This document shows positions 1 to 10,422 of a DNA stretch of 64,000 nucleotides, one piece after another. The stretch is from Adiantum capillus-veneris. Its lineage: Eukaryota > Streptophyta > Polypodiopsida > Polypodiales > Pteridaceae. The translations under genes and the position numbers were made by a program. Position 1 is the stretch's first letter; the number at the start of each line of letters is the position of its first letter. A model generated the notes under the pieces. The model searched no databases. It worked only from the letters and a program-made list of their open reading frames with translations, and was not told the origin of the DNA. The stretch is taken from contig CM043960.1 of NCBI GenBank assembly GCA_014529385.2, positions 122,437,043 through 122,501,042 on the forward strand, read 5' to 3'.

Positions 1-1073
1 GGCTCCAATGGAGGAGGGATGGAAGCAGGTCCGTGGTCGACGACAGCGAGGTCCACAGAGACAGCCTGGCACTCATAGTGGTCCTCGGGTGCCTGCCTAG
101 TAGCAGTGGGTTCCAACAGGGAACTGTTTTGGTCCTCTTGAGTAGGATGAGGTCCCTGCTCCAGCCCCCACCTCAGCTTCACCCTCGACAACCCCTCCCC
201 CCCCAGAGTTCCCCCCTCCTCATCATCGTCCCCCCGCCTCCTCCCCTCGCCCCTCTTCCTCTGTCGCCTCCCCCTCGCCCCTCCTCTCCACCTCTCACCC
301 CTACTCCTACTCCCCCCCCCCTCCCGCTCCAGTTCCACAGCCGACCCAGGGGGCAGGGCCATCTCCGGCTGCTAGGAGATCTCTTGGCAGCATCTTTGCC
401 ACGAGTCGCTTGGCGAGAGAGGGACAGCCTTTCTTGCGACCCCCTCTAGAGGTACAAACGTCTCCTTTTGCAGCTATCCATCGTGGTCTAACGAGCATCG
501 ACTTGCGATGCCGATGGGACTTCTTGGACTACGACTTCACTCGTTTTCTTGGCGACCCATCAGCAAACCATGAGGCAGCCTGCTTCAGTGTTCATGTTCT
601 GTTCCTTGTAGCTAGGGGGATAGAGGCCTTGGACTCAGCGGTTGGCTTCTCTTTTTCCCTTTGTGGCAGAGACCAGACTGAGTGGACTCTTGACTCAGTG
701 TTGGGGTGGCTACACACATAGGTCCTAGAGTCTCTCACCACATGGTAGAATTAGGAGTTACAAACATGCTTCAGACTTTGTGGCCATTGGCCAAGTTTGC
801 GGTGACCCCTCCAGATACAGCAGGATATAGACACATTGTGGTCTACTTCTTTGCCGATACGTAGTGCTTGTCATGCTATGTACACATTCATGAGGACTCC
901 TGGACAGAGCAGGTTGCTCTACGGACGGCTCGCTCTACTTGGGCTTAGGCCAGGCACTCGTTGCAGTCACGCCTATCTAGAGGACGCTCGGATGCGGATT
1001 ACTCCCCATCCAAGCAAGCCTCGAAGATAGAACGTTTAGCTGTTGTGGTAGCATCTGTTCTCTCTTGCTCCCC
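1..1073 (+). mobile_element. LINE 5' part (ORF1 end / inter-ORF region), decayed
   Basis: This stretch lies directly upstream of a LINE endonuclease and is most simply the 5' part of the same element, cut by the window edge. A short frame beginning near position 8 reads MEEGWKQVRGRRQRG and stops near 100, which resembles the basic tail of a LINE ORF1. A C-rich tract at 170-340 gives a proline-rich frame that looks like composition rather than a conserved domain. A frame at 410-721 contains RCRWDFLDYDFTRFLGDP, which I do not recognise. No intact ORF1 and no zinc knuckle are visible. Confidence covers only the assignment to the LINE. Confidence 0.45.
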
Positions 1074-3690
1074 ATGAGGATCATCTCATGGAATGTGCAG
1101 GGACTTGGTGGGCCCCAGTTTCAGCGTCAGCGGGGTCGACTGTGTCACGAGCTTCAGTGCTGCCTTGTGGGAGGAGAGATTGATCTCCTTATGCTTCAGG
1201 AGCACCATCTGTGTGAGAGCTGCATTAGACGTTGTGGTCAGCTCTTACGTGGACGATATGATACTTTTTGGTCAGCTGCTTTTGGAGCTGGAGGCATCTA
1301 GGGTGGGGTATGTATGACTATTGCAGATTCTTTGCAGCAGGTCATTGTGGGCAGAGGGATTATTGTGCCAGGCAAGGCTTTGTGGATTACTATGCATGTT
1401 CAGGTTTGCCTTGGGAGCTTCCTGAACATCAATGCGCCCAATGTGGCAAGTGCACGAGCAGAGTTTTGGTCACAAATAGTTGAGTCCTTGCCGAGCCACA
1501 GGCAGAACAGTGGTGCATAGGGGGGGGGGGGGGGGGACTTCAACATGTTGGAGGACCCTTCTGACAGGATTGGTGGTAGCCATGCTACTGTACGTGGAGT
1601 TGAGCTGGCAGCCTGGGAGAGGTTTTGTATGACTCTGAGGGTCTCGGATATATGGCAGCACTCTAGTTTTGTGAGGCCCCGAGACAGCCTTGCCTTCTCT
1701 CGATCGGACCACAGAGTGGGAGGAGTGAATCTATCGCGGATAGATCGCCTGTACACTAGTGACCATTTCAGTGACTTGGGCGAGACAGTTGGCATTCTGG
1801 CAGGGAATTCCTTCTCGGACCATGCACCACTGATCCTCATAGTGGCAAATAGGCAGAGGATAGGGAGCACAATGCTTCGCATCCCAGAGAGGGTCTTGCT
1901 GGACTCTGCACTCATAGAGTGAGTAGAGGTTCTCTGGACAGAGAGCTTGGACAGACAGGACTCTCCTGCTGACATAGTGGCCTCAGGACTTGCTCAGATT
2001 AGTTGTTCTTTCTCCAGAAGGAGCGGCATCTCACACGGGGCATTGCTTCGTTGTAGAGGATACAGGAGCAGCATCCAGACATCCCTTGGTTGGAGGAGGA
2101 GCTGCAGTAGGCTCGCCAGGAGCTTGTTAGCACAGAGGAGCGGTGACATGAGTTTGCTTTCCATCGACAGGCATCTCAGTGGACACAGGTGGGCGACAGA
2201 GTGACTGGTTCTTTCTTCAAGGCGGTGGGAGCTCCACATTCTCATGCCAAGGTCAGTCAATTGAGGAGGCCCGATGGGTCAGTTGCTTCTGAGCCCGAGG
2301 ATATGCATGCAGTTGCTCTACTGACTTTTATCGTGAGTTACTGTCTGTAGACCCTCAGTCAGAGCATTAGGATGCATGCAGGGAGAAGGTGTGGGCACAG
2401 ATGCTTTGCCTTGTGACTGAGGAGATGCATCAGAGACTTGAGCTGCCACTTCAGCTTGAGGAGTTGCACACGGCTCTTAGTGCCCTCCCCAGTGGTAGCT
2501 GTCCATGTGAGGATGGGTTGACTCCCAGTTTTTTCTTAGAGTACTGGGACTTGCTTGGCCTAGATCTCTGTAGTGCTTTTCGTACATCTTGCACACAAGA
2601 GTGATGCCTGACAGCATGAGTGAGGGCTTGATCTACCTCATTCCCAAGGAGGGTGGCTCCTTGGATGAGATTCGACAGTGGCGCCCCATCACCATTTTCA
2701 ACTCAGCCTACAAAATTCTTGCCAAGGCTCTGAGTTTGAGGATCCATCCACTTCTAGAGAGCCTTATACACGGGACTCATACAGGTTTTGTCAAGGAACG
2801 CAGTATCCTTGACAACATCTTTAATTTTTGGGAGGCTTCTGTCCTAGCGCGTCTCCGTGGTGAGGACCTGGTGATTCTTCTTCTCAATTTTGAGAAGGCA
2901 TACGACAGAGTTGACTGGGCCTTTCTAGAGGGCACTCTACGTAGGATGGGCTTCTCACATGCTTGGATCAAAGGGGTGTTAGCTTTGTACAGATAGGCTC
3001 ACAGTTAGGTTCTTGGTAGGGGTGATCGCTTCATGCTCACACGTTCGGTCAGACAGGGCTGTCCTCTTGCTCCCTTCCTCTTTCTGTTCTATGTGGAGGT
3101 GATGAGCAGGTTCTTGGTGTCGTAGCAGGTTGGTCTATGGGGCTTAGCACTCCCTATTTGGGGAGATGAGCTAATGGACGCAGAGTTTACGCGACGACTC
3201 AGCCTTGTACTTAGATTGCTAGGAGGCCAACCTCCACAGGTGTGAGCAGGCTCTAGAGACCTTCTGTTGTGCATCTGGCACACTGACCCATTGGAGAAAG
3301 ACAGTGGCTTTCTCAGTTGGTAGTGCTTTTGTGATCGATTATATGCCAGTAGAGGGTTTTAGGTGGATTCCCCCAGGGACTGCAGTTCAGTACTTGGGCT
3401 GTCAGGTTGGTTTGAACTTGTCTCCTAAGCAGCAGATTGCTCCCCTCCTGTCTATCAGGAGGATGTTGTTACATCGGAGCTCAGCACGACTTTATTTGGC
3501 AGGCAGAGTAGTATTTTCCAACCAGGTGTTGTTGGCGACTATGTGGTACATCACTTCTTGCTAGATCTTCTCGAGTTCTTGTATCAACCAGGTAAAGAGG
3601 CTGATCAGGAACTTCCTTTGGTCATGACGTGACACTCAGATAGCCCGAGCCAAAGTGGCTTGGCAGGTCATCACTCTTACTTGTTCACAG
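1074..3690 (+). pseudogene. LINE ORF2, endonuclease and reverse transcriptase part (broken)
   Basis: L1-type ORF2 would encode an APE-like endonuclease followed by reverse transcriptase, used for target-primed reverse transcription in the nucleus. From ATG 1074 the endonuclease start MRIISWNVQGLGG and the LQEHHL motif are clear. After a frame change near 1300, pieces at 1314-1520 and 1545-1922 carry GDFN, SRIDRLYTS and FSDHAPL, the later catalytic blocks. RT pieces follow at 2389-2996, with LIYLIPKEGG, RQWRPITIFN, GFVKERSILDN and FEKAYDRVDW. A last piece at 3304-3564 has the LGCQVG block. A run of 15 G at about 1522-1536, several frameshifts and stops make it non-functional. The reading frame stops at the Gypsy-A insertion (3690) and resumes at 14479. 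Confidence 0.88.
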
Positions 3691-4305
3691 TGATAGCCGT
3701 TTTTCGCCTCTCCATAATTGCCATAGTAAGTTACTCCACCCTACCAAATTCACCCAAACGCTATGGCTATCCCTACCATTTCACTATACATAGGCGTGTG
3801 TGAGTTAGGGGGCTTTTCCCATATCTTCTTAACAACCCTCAGCTAGCTAGTCACTGGGCTAGTTGAGCCAAAAAAATAAAAGTATATTATGGCCTCTTTG
3901 TGTGTAAATATTTCATTGTATATATGGCCTAAATATATGGATTTTTTATAATTATTTTGGTATTTTATTTAAATATTTCTACTTAGGTGTGTGTTTTATT
4001 AAACCTATGTACACCTTCTTTCATCCTCCTACACCATAATCATATTTTTTGCCAATATGTACATACTCTAACCTCATATTTTTCCTTTATACAAATCACT
4101 CCCACATTTTCACCCTCACCCTCGTGAAAACAAAAAATTGATTTCTACTCATTGGTTACGTTTATTATATTATTTACTTGCATACCTTTTCTCTTTCACC
4201 CAAAATAATTCAAGGAGGGACCATATCATATGATTCCAATATCTTTCCATATCCATAACTCCTCCATATTTTTATTATTATTTTTACTCATTATTCTAAC
4301 ACCAT

Positions 4306-4650
4306 GTGCTCATTGAGCTAAAGTCCATGAATAGTCCATACACTAGTCCCACCATGTATATATTTCTTTATTCACCAATAATCCTCCTCCATGCATGGGT
4401 CAAGGGCAACTTGGATGCTTTGTATTATAATATGACAAAGGAGGGGCTCACTCTTGGATGCATTGTACAAATTCAACAAAAGAGGGGGCCACTAAAAGAC
4501 TTTTGCAGGCATAAAAACAGGCTTTTTGGTGAGAATTTTGGCACCTATCTCCACTCCAAATTTGGAGCGGTGGTAAAAAGAGAAAATGTAGCCCACGCTC
4601 TGAATAATCACCTCAAATTTTTTCATGATTTTTGGAGCTACCAGCGATGA
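4306..4650 (+). CDS. 114-codon ORF inside the Gypsy-A LTR, unknown
   Basis: The frame begins MLIELKSMNSPYTSP and ends FFHDFWSYQR, with the same translation in both LTRs (see 12849-13193). I recognise no domain, signal peptide or motif. It lies about 0.8 kb upstream of the LTR TATA box, so it would not be on the main genomic transcript except at the 3' end. Because the LTRs are young, its identity in both copies is not evidence of selection. It is most likely a chance ORF. Confidence 0.2.
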   Translation: MLIELKSMNSPYTSPTMYIFLYSPIILLHAWVKGNLDALYYNMTKEGLTLGCIVQIQQKRGPLKDFCRHKNRLFGENFGTYLHSKFGAVVKRENVAHALNNHLKFFHDFWSYQR

Positions 4651-5477
4651 GCTATAAGTTTTTGAGTGGACCCTAGTCTGCCCACTTTTCTCACAAGTAG
4701 CCCTTAGTCTTCTCTCACCCTTCCACACACCTACTCACTCTTACACATCCCTCCCTCTCCTCCCCCCACTCAATTCTGCAATTTCCATGGCTTCTCCCAC
4801 CCTCTTCACCATTACCCTTCTCTCTCATCCCTATAGTTCTTTTATGAACCTCTACATACATACACCCTCTCCATGTCTCTCTCTATTGCTTCTATGTTAC
4901 AATTTCATTTACCTCTCCTAAAAATATCTAAAATTCAGCATCCTAACTATGATAACTTCTGCAAATTGAGGATTTTTCATCAACAAATCCTCTTTTCATC
5001 GTGGTGGTCAACCGTGGTGGCGGCGTAAAGAAGCGAAGAAGAAGAAGAAGACCAGCGGTCATTTTTTCCACAATCTACACAAGGGTGAGTTCAAGCTTCT
5101 TCAAAGCTTCACCATCTCAATGATTCTCTTTTAATTCACCCCTCTTCCTTCATCAAATCAACTCATCCTACCCATTGTAAATGTATCACTAACAATTCTA
5201 GTGATTATTACCACTAACAAATAACTTCTCTTGTAAAAATGCACCCACACTATCAACATATGGAGTAGGCAACCGCACAAGTAAACCAAATTCACTCACT
5301 CCCATGGAAGTTTCTCTCCTTTCACCACATCAATAATTCTCTTACTTGAGCCCACATCTATGTGACTCAAGAGAAAAGAGAGACCCCATTCTCATTTGAA
5401 ATTCATAAAAATTCATAATCCTTGATCTTTCCTAATAAAATTGATTAGGCTTAATCCTAATCAAGGCTTCTAAAACC

Positions 5478-5487
5478 TATAAATAGA
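5478..5487 (+). promoter_or_regulatory. TATA box of Gypsy-A 5' LTR
   Basis: CTATAAATAG is a good plant TATA match. Transcription would be expected to start about 25-35 bp downstream, in the sequence around 5510-5522. The same box is present in the 3' LTR at 13658-13667. Confidence 0.65.
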
Positions 5488-5988
5488 ACCCATTCCTCCT
5501 TGTAAAAGACATCACTATACCATTGCACACTAGATTGAGCGTACCACACGCCAGTTCTATCTTGGTTGTAAAGAGAGAGTAAGCTTCCTATACACCATCA
5601 CCTTGGTGCATAGAGAAGCTTGAGCTAGTTTGAGTGAGTGCGAGTAGAAGATATTCTTCCTACCATTGTTGTATCTACCCCAACATCAATGAGTTGGTAG
5701 TTTTGGGTGCAATTCATGTCCAAAGGCTCACGCTTCTCCTCCAATTTGGCTTGGCAAACTCATTCAGCTTCATAAGGTGACTTGTTTCATTGAAGGTTGT
5801 TGTTTTGTTGCTTGTGATTCATTGGCTATTGTTTGGCTACCATTGTAAGAGGGTGGATGGTGAGAGGGCTCCCATAACCCTAAGACAATGTGCTAGTGAT
5901 GCTATAACCAAATCTTGTCACTTGATTTCGCAAGCTCTAAGTTCCTTTTTGTGCAAAATATAAAGTTGAAGCTAAGTTGTACACCATC

Positions 5989-5991
<3 letters not shown>

Positions 5992-6056
<65 letters not shown>
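5992..6056 (+). repeat. (CT)n microsatellite in Gypsy-A 5' LTR
   Basis: An uninterrupted 65-bp CT run lies downstream of the presumed transcription start, so it would be in the element's leader. The 3' LTR copy at 14172-14212 is 41 bp, showing repeat-length change since insertion. Confidence 0.95.
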
Positions 6057-6059
<3 letters not shown>

Positions 6060-6321
6060 TTTTAGTGTGTGAGAGTGTTCCATTGGTGTTAGGGTTAGTG
6101 TAAATTCCTTGCTTGTTTGTGGGTTGCTCTAACGATTCTCCTCTTTTGCGTCCTAGTTCGCTCTTAAACTAGGTGGTGCCCCTTGTGTAGTTGGGATTTG
6201 GCTATGGGTTTGTTGTTTTGGTTTGTGTTGTGTTGTGCCCCAGCCCCATTGAGCAGCACGGGAGCCTTGAAGGGTGTCTAGAGGTTGCTCTTCTTGTTGC
6301 CCGCCCCGGACCGCTTCAAAT

Positions 6322-6336
6322 TGGTGCCCCCACGGA
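6322..6336 (+). other. Gypsy-A primer-binding site (tRNA not assigned)
   Basis: TGGTGCCCCCACGG begins three bases after the LTR end. It has the TGG expected to pair with a tRNA 3' CCA end. It is not the Met-initiator type (TGGTATCAGAGC) used by the other elements in this window. I cannot assign the tRNA by eye. Confidence 0.6.
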
Positions 6337-6394
6337 GGACAGGCTTGTGTATGTTTTGTGAAGGCTCAACCTTTAGCATAATCAAGTAGCTTGC

Positions 6395-6607
6395 ATGAAT
6401 CACGAGAATTTGTATGATCCCTTCATTCCCATTGCAAGGCAAAAGGTACACATAATTGTTAGTACTAAGTTGCAATTTCAGCGAGTAATTCGTAGAATTT
6501 TAGGTCCTCTTAGGTTGGTAGAGATAAACGCATCAGTAAATCCTTTTATTTTGCCTCTCATTAGGTACGACCTTAGTTTGGACGTCTATATTTTTGTTTT
6601 GTTTTAA
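6395..6607 (+). CDS. Gypsy-A leader ORF 1 (70 aa), unknown
   Basis: This small ORF lies between the primer site and gag and encodes a 70-residue product of unknown function. Its C-terminal half (FQRVIRRILG... NPFILPLIRYDLSLDVYIF) is visibly related to the next ORF at 6629-6847, which ends NPVILPLIDYHRSFDVNIF. Both are in the same frame as gag. The product is hydrophobic toward its end but has no clear transmembrane span. It could be an upstream ORF affecting gag translation, a remnant of a duplicated leader, or chance. I recognise no family. Confidence 0.35.
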   Translation: MNHENLYDPFIPIARQKVHIIVSTKLQFQRVIRRILGPLRLVEINASVNPFILPLIRYDLSLDVYIFVLF

Positions 6608-6628
6608 TAATTAGGTCATGCATAGACC

Positions 6629-6847
6629 ATGGATAATGGCCCAGGAATACAGGTTTTTCCCTTTCATTTCACTCCACACATTAGAGTAAACATTGCAATT
6701 AGTAGAGAAATCCATTTTCAACAACGTATGGTATTCATGTTTGGTGCCCAAAAAGTAGGAGAAATTCTCGCGCCACCAAACCCTGTCATTCTACCTCTTA
6801 TTGATTATCATAGGTCATTTGATGTAAATATTTTTATTTTGTTGTAG
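6629..6847 (+). CDS. Gypsy-A leader ORF 2 (72 aa), paralogue of leader ORF 1
   Basis: This is the second small ORF in the leader, 21 bp after the stop of the first and 84 bp before the gag start. It begins MDNGPGIQVFPFHF and shares with its neighbour the pattern NP-x-ILPLI-x-Y near the end, then DV-x-IF. The last 130 bases of the two ORFs align without obvious large gaps (about 6475-6607 and 6715-6847). The aligned changes leave the peptide pattern better preserved than the bases. Function is unknown. Confidence 0.35.
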   Translation: MDNGPGIQVFPFHFTPHIRVNIAISREIHFQQRMVFMFGAQKVGEILAPPNPVILPLIDYHRSFDVNIFILL

Positions 6848-6931
6848 AATAGATTGTAATCTAGAAAATATTATTGTGTAAATCTTTTAAAGAAAGAAAA
6901 AACAAAAACGCATCACTTTGAAATCAATTCA

Positions 6932-8092
6932 ATGGAGAGCCAACGCCAAATGTCTGGATATCCTCTTTTCTTTGGAGAGCCTGGAGAGGATGCAGAATTA
7001 TTTCTAGCGAATTTCAAGATGTCTTGCCGTATCAAGAGGATAGTAACTGATCAAGAACGTGTAGAAATGTTTGAGGTGGTCCTTAGGAAAGATGCTAGCA
7101 CTTGGTTTGACTCTTTGCCTGAGGAAGCTAAAGGGAATTACACAAAAGTTTTGAATCGTTTCAAGAAATACTTATTTGATCCCCAAAACACTCAGAAATT
7201 CTGGCAAGACATTGTTTCTCATAAGCAAAAAGACTTAGATGACTACTACTTGTACAAGCAAGAGTTCCTACGTCTTTGGGCTCTATGGATACGAAATGTT
7301 GCTAACCCTGGTGATGGTGCAGAATTTCTAAAGAAGGAGAGGTTCATAGCCGGACTCTTTCCTGACCTTAAGGTAAAAGTTGAGGCGGGTGCACCTGCTA
7401 CCTTTGATGCAGCTGAAACTAGGGCTGCTGAGAAATATAGGAAACTCAAGTGCTTAAGGGGGGAGGTTCCAATAGAAGTTCTTAGACCCAAAGGTAAGTC
7501 ACAAGCATCAACATCTAAGGAGCTTCCTGAGGTAACGGCGGAAGTGATTGAGAAGTTAAATGAATCTTTAAGCAGCTTGTCAATTCACCTTGCACAAGCC
7601 GTAGGTCCAAAGGGACAAGCAAAGAAGTCTGAAGAGCGAAACCCACGACCTAGGAGAGTCTTGCAATGTTGGAATTGCGGTGAGTCTGGACATGGGATGT
7701 ATAATTGTCCTTGGCCCCGTGGGGAGCCAGGGAGACCTAACTTGAATTACCCAGTGATGAATGCAGGTGAAGGAGCTAGTCAGCAACCACGGCTTATACA
7801 AAGGCCAAATGGAGCAAGACCACCTCCACAAGGAGTGGAAGGAGTTCCACCTTTGCCAGACCCAAACGTGCATGTGGTAGAGGTGACAAATTCAAGAGAG
7901 GTTGACATGGAAGCAAATGGCATTAAGCGTGGCCGCGGGAAAGGTAAGGAGAAAGAAGGAGTTACATCACAAAGTGACCATGGACGAGAAAAGAAGGCAA
8001 AGGAGACCAAGGAAGCTAAGAGGACTCGACGTCGTATCAACCTCCAAGACTTTCCTCTTGGACATGGAATGGCTCCATGTTGGAAGACATGA
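6932..8092 (+). CDS. gag: Gypsy-A Gag
   Basis: Gag would form the virus-like particle and package element RNA. The 386-residue frame starts MESQRQMSGYPLFFGEPG and has a retrotransposon Gag core at about residues 10-150, with DASTWFDSLPEEAKGNY and ERFIAGLFPDL. A basic region follows. A single CCHC zinc knuckle, CWNCGESGHGMYNCP, lies near residues 247-261. The tail is rich in K and E. No stop or frameshift interrupts it. The stop TGA at 8090-8092 overlaps an in-frame ATG of the pol frame (ATGA), and the pol frame is open from further upstream. Start chosen as the first ATG after the leader ORFs. Confidence 0.88.
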   Translation: MESQRQMSGYPLFFGEPGEDAELFLANFKMSCRIKRIVTDQERVEMFEVVLRKDASTWFDSLPEEAKGNYTKVLNRFKKYLFDPQNTQKFWQDIVSHKQKDLDDYYLYKQEFLRLWALWIRNVANPGDGAEFLKKERFIAGLFPDLKVKVEAGAPATFDAAETRAAEKYRKLKCLRGEVPIEVLRPKGKSQASTSKELPEVTAEVIEKLNESLSSLSIHLAQAVGPKGQAKKSEERNPRPRRVLQCWNCGESGHGMYNCPWPRGEPGRPNLNYPVMNAGEGASQQPRLIQRPNGARPPPQGVEGVPPLPDPNVHVVEVTNSREVDMEANGIKRGRGKGKEKEGVTSQSDHGREKKAKETKEAKRTRRRINLQDFPLGHGMAPCWKT

Positions 8093-10422
8093 GAGGTAAG
8101 GGTCCTGATATCTCATGGCCTCAATTTCTTGCATTATGTCCACAAGTTAGGAGGGATTTAACAAGGGCAGTTAGCACTAGGAGAAAGGTAAAAGAGAGTG
8201 TGCCTGTTGTAAAAATTGCACAAGCTGAAATGAATGAGGACATTACGCCTGTGCTAGATTGTTACATAAAAGGGAGATTGGTTAGGAAAGGTCTAGTGGA
8301 TGGGGGTGCACAAATTTGCATCGTGACAGAGGGACTCATGCAAAAACTAGGCATGCACATCCATGAGACACCTGAAATTAAGGTCAAGATGGCAAACAAT
8401 AGCAAGGCTAGGTGCGTAGGCATTTGTAAAAATGTTTTTGTGGAGGCCTTTGGCATTAAGAAGGCAGTGGATTTCTATGTCATGTCTACCAAAGGAAATG
8501 GTTACCCATTTATCCTAGGGAGACCATGGCTAATGAAAATGCGAGCTTTGCAGGATTGGGAGAGTGGAAAGCTAATTTGCAGGAACGACAATCATAAGAA
8601 GGTTGTCTTTGACATGAAGGAGCAACGCCAAGAGGAGCTCCATGAAGAATCGTCTCAAAGTGAGACGGAAGAAGGTTGGACCGATAACACTTCAGAAGAA
8701 GAAAGTAGCGGCAGCATTACTGAAGAGGAGTCTTCCATCGAAGTCATGGGGGTAAGGTTTAAGCCAACCAACCAAGAGACCTCTTGTCAAGGTTTGGAGG
8801 AGGTAGGTTCCCAAGAGAACCAAAAAGTGGAAGATGAAAGAATGCTAGAAGGTATGCTATCTACAACACTTACAAAGGATGAAAGAGAGGAGTTCAAATG
8901 TGTGCTAAGGAAATTTCCTAGGATTTTTGCTAAAGACTACACCGATGTGCGTGGAGTAGATGCTGTTCAACACAAAATTGAGTTGAAGCCAGAGGCCACA
9001 CCTAAGGCTCAGAAGCTACGAAGGCTAAGAGTCATCAAGGAGCAGGCTTTACTCAAGGAGGTAAGAAAGCTTCTAGCAGCAGGTTTCATTTATCCAGTGG
9101 AGAATTCAGAGTGGGTCTCTCCCGTTGTTTTCACTCCTAAGAAAAACGGAAAGTGGAGGGTGTGTGTGGATTACCGTCCACTCAATGAGGAAACAAAAAG
9201 AGATCACTTTCCCCTCCCATTTCAGGATGAGATACTAAATGAGGTAGCTGGTCATGAGAAGTACACTGTGTGTGATGGCTACTCAGGCTACTTTCAAATA
9301 GGTATCGCATTGGAAGATCAATTGAAAACAACCTTTATCACTCCTTGGGGTTGTTATGCTTTTAGAGTCATGCCATTTGGTCTAACAAATGCTCCTGCAA
9401 CATTCCAACGTTTCATGAACATGGTGTTTCAAGCATTCTTTGGAAAGTCAATTAGGGTGTTCATTGATGATTTCTGCATTTATAGCTCAAAATCATTGCA
9501 TCTACAAAGGGTAGAAGAAGGTTTAAAGAAGCTCTACGACATGGGAGGTCAACTCAACCCCGAAAAGTGCCACATAGGTGAGGATGAAGTGATCTTGCTC
9601 GGTCACAAGGTTTCCTATAAAGGCATTGAGGTGGATCCTTCAAAGTCAAAGGCTCTTATTGAGCTCCCATCACCGAAGAGTCTTAAAGAGGTCATCTCTT
9701 TCATTCAGAAGGTGAAGTATATGTCACGCTTCATTCACTTAGCCTCGGAGTTGCTTCATCCTTTGCAAAAGTTGACACAAAAAGTAGAATTTGCATGGTC
9801 TGATGAGCTTGAAGAGTATTTTTGTAACATTAAAGTCATTTTGTCAGAGCTACCAACACTCATGCCTCCTTGTTGGGAGTACACATTCTTTGTTAGCTCT
9901 AGTGTTGGAAGGGAAACAATTGGTGCTGTGTTGCTACAACAAGATCCCCACAGTACAAGGATGCGACCCATCTACTTTGCTAGTAGGGTCATGAATGCTT
10001 TGGAGAGAGACTACACAGAAGCAGAACTCATGATGCTTTCTCTCATGTTTGCGGTGAGAAAGTTTAGATCCTACCTGCTACCAAAACCTTTTGTAATTCT
10101 CACTGCAGAAAATTTGTTCCCTTGGGTGTCATCTCAAATGAATCTTAGTACTAGGATCTCAAAGTGGATTATGGAGTTGCAAGAGTTCCAATACTCTTTC
10201 AAGGTAGAAGATAGTGTGCGTACACAATTGGCAAGGATTCTCACTTATAGGGTACATGAGAAGGAAATTAAGGTGCCTCAAGTAAAGACCCTACCATTGC
10301 CACCACCAAAAAGTATTCCCAATGCTTTTACCTTGTTCTTTGATGGAGCTTTTCGACGAGCCACAGGGAAAGCAGGGGGAGGGCTAGTGTTGCTCAACCC
10401 AAGTGGAGAGAGGTGGTCATGA
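8077..10422 (+). pseudogene. pol: Gypsy-A Pol part 1: protease, RT, degenerate RNase H, start of second RNase H
   Basis: The frame (781 codons) first shows an aspartic protease (LVDGGAQICIV near residues 69-79, DGG in place of DTG/DSG). RT follows at about 320-500, with WRVCVDYRPLNEETKRDHFP, MPFGLTNAPATFQRF and the catalytic block VFIDDFCIYS. The usual RNase H follows at about 600-680 (IGAVLLQ, RPIYFASR, YTEAE) but reads VSSSVG where a catalytic Asp is expected. A second RNase H begins with TLFFDGAFR near 760. The frame ends at TGA 10420-10422, and the second RNase H continues in another frame from about 10406, so there is a frameshift here. Translation could start at ATG 8089, overlapping the gag stop. 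Confidence 0.88.

Larger units (their letters stand above)
3691..6318 (+). repeat. Gypsy-A 5' LTR (2628 bp)
   Basis: This is a direct copy of 12234-14474, starting TGATAGCCG and ending GCTTCA. It holds the promoter (TATA at 5478-5487) and a (CT)n tract near the end. It contains a 363-bp segment (4724-5086) that is missing from the 3' LTR. With the 24-bp difference in the CT tract, this accounts exactly for the 387-bp length difference, so no other indel separates the copies. A perfect 14-bp palindrome, CTCCAAATTTGGAG, lies at 4554-4567. The length is large for an LTR but within what is known for Tat-type elements. Confidence 0.93.

Noticed and set aside
33-449. 138-codon proline/serine-rich ORF at the left edge
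   Set aside because: It reads through a C-rich tract, has no domain, and lies in the 5' part of a decayed LINE. Composition explains it.
4724-5086. Intron inside the Gypsy-A LTR
   Set aside because: The block lacks GT at its left edge and AG at its right edge, so it is not a retained intron.
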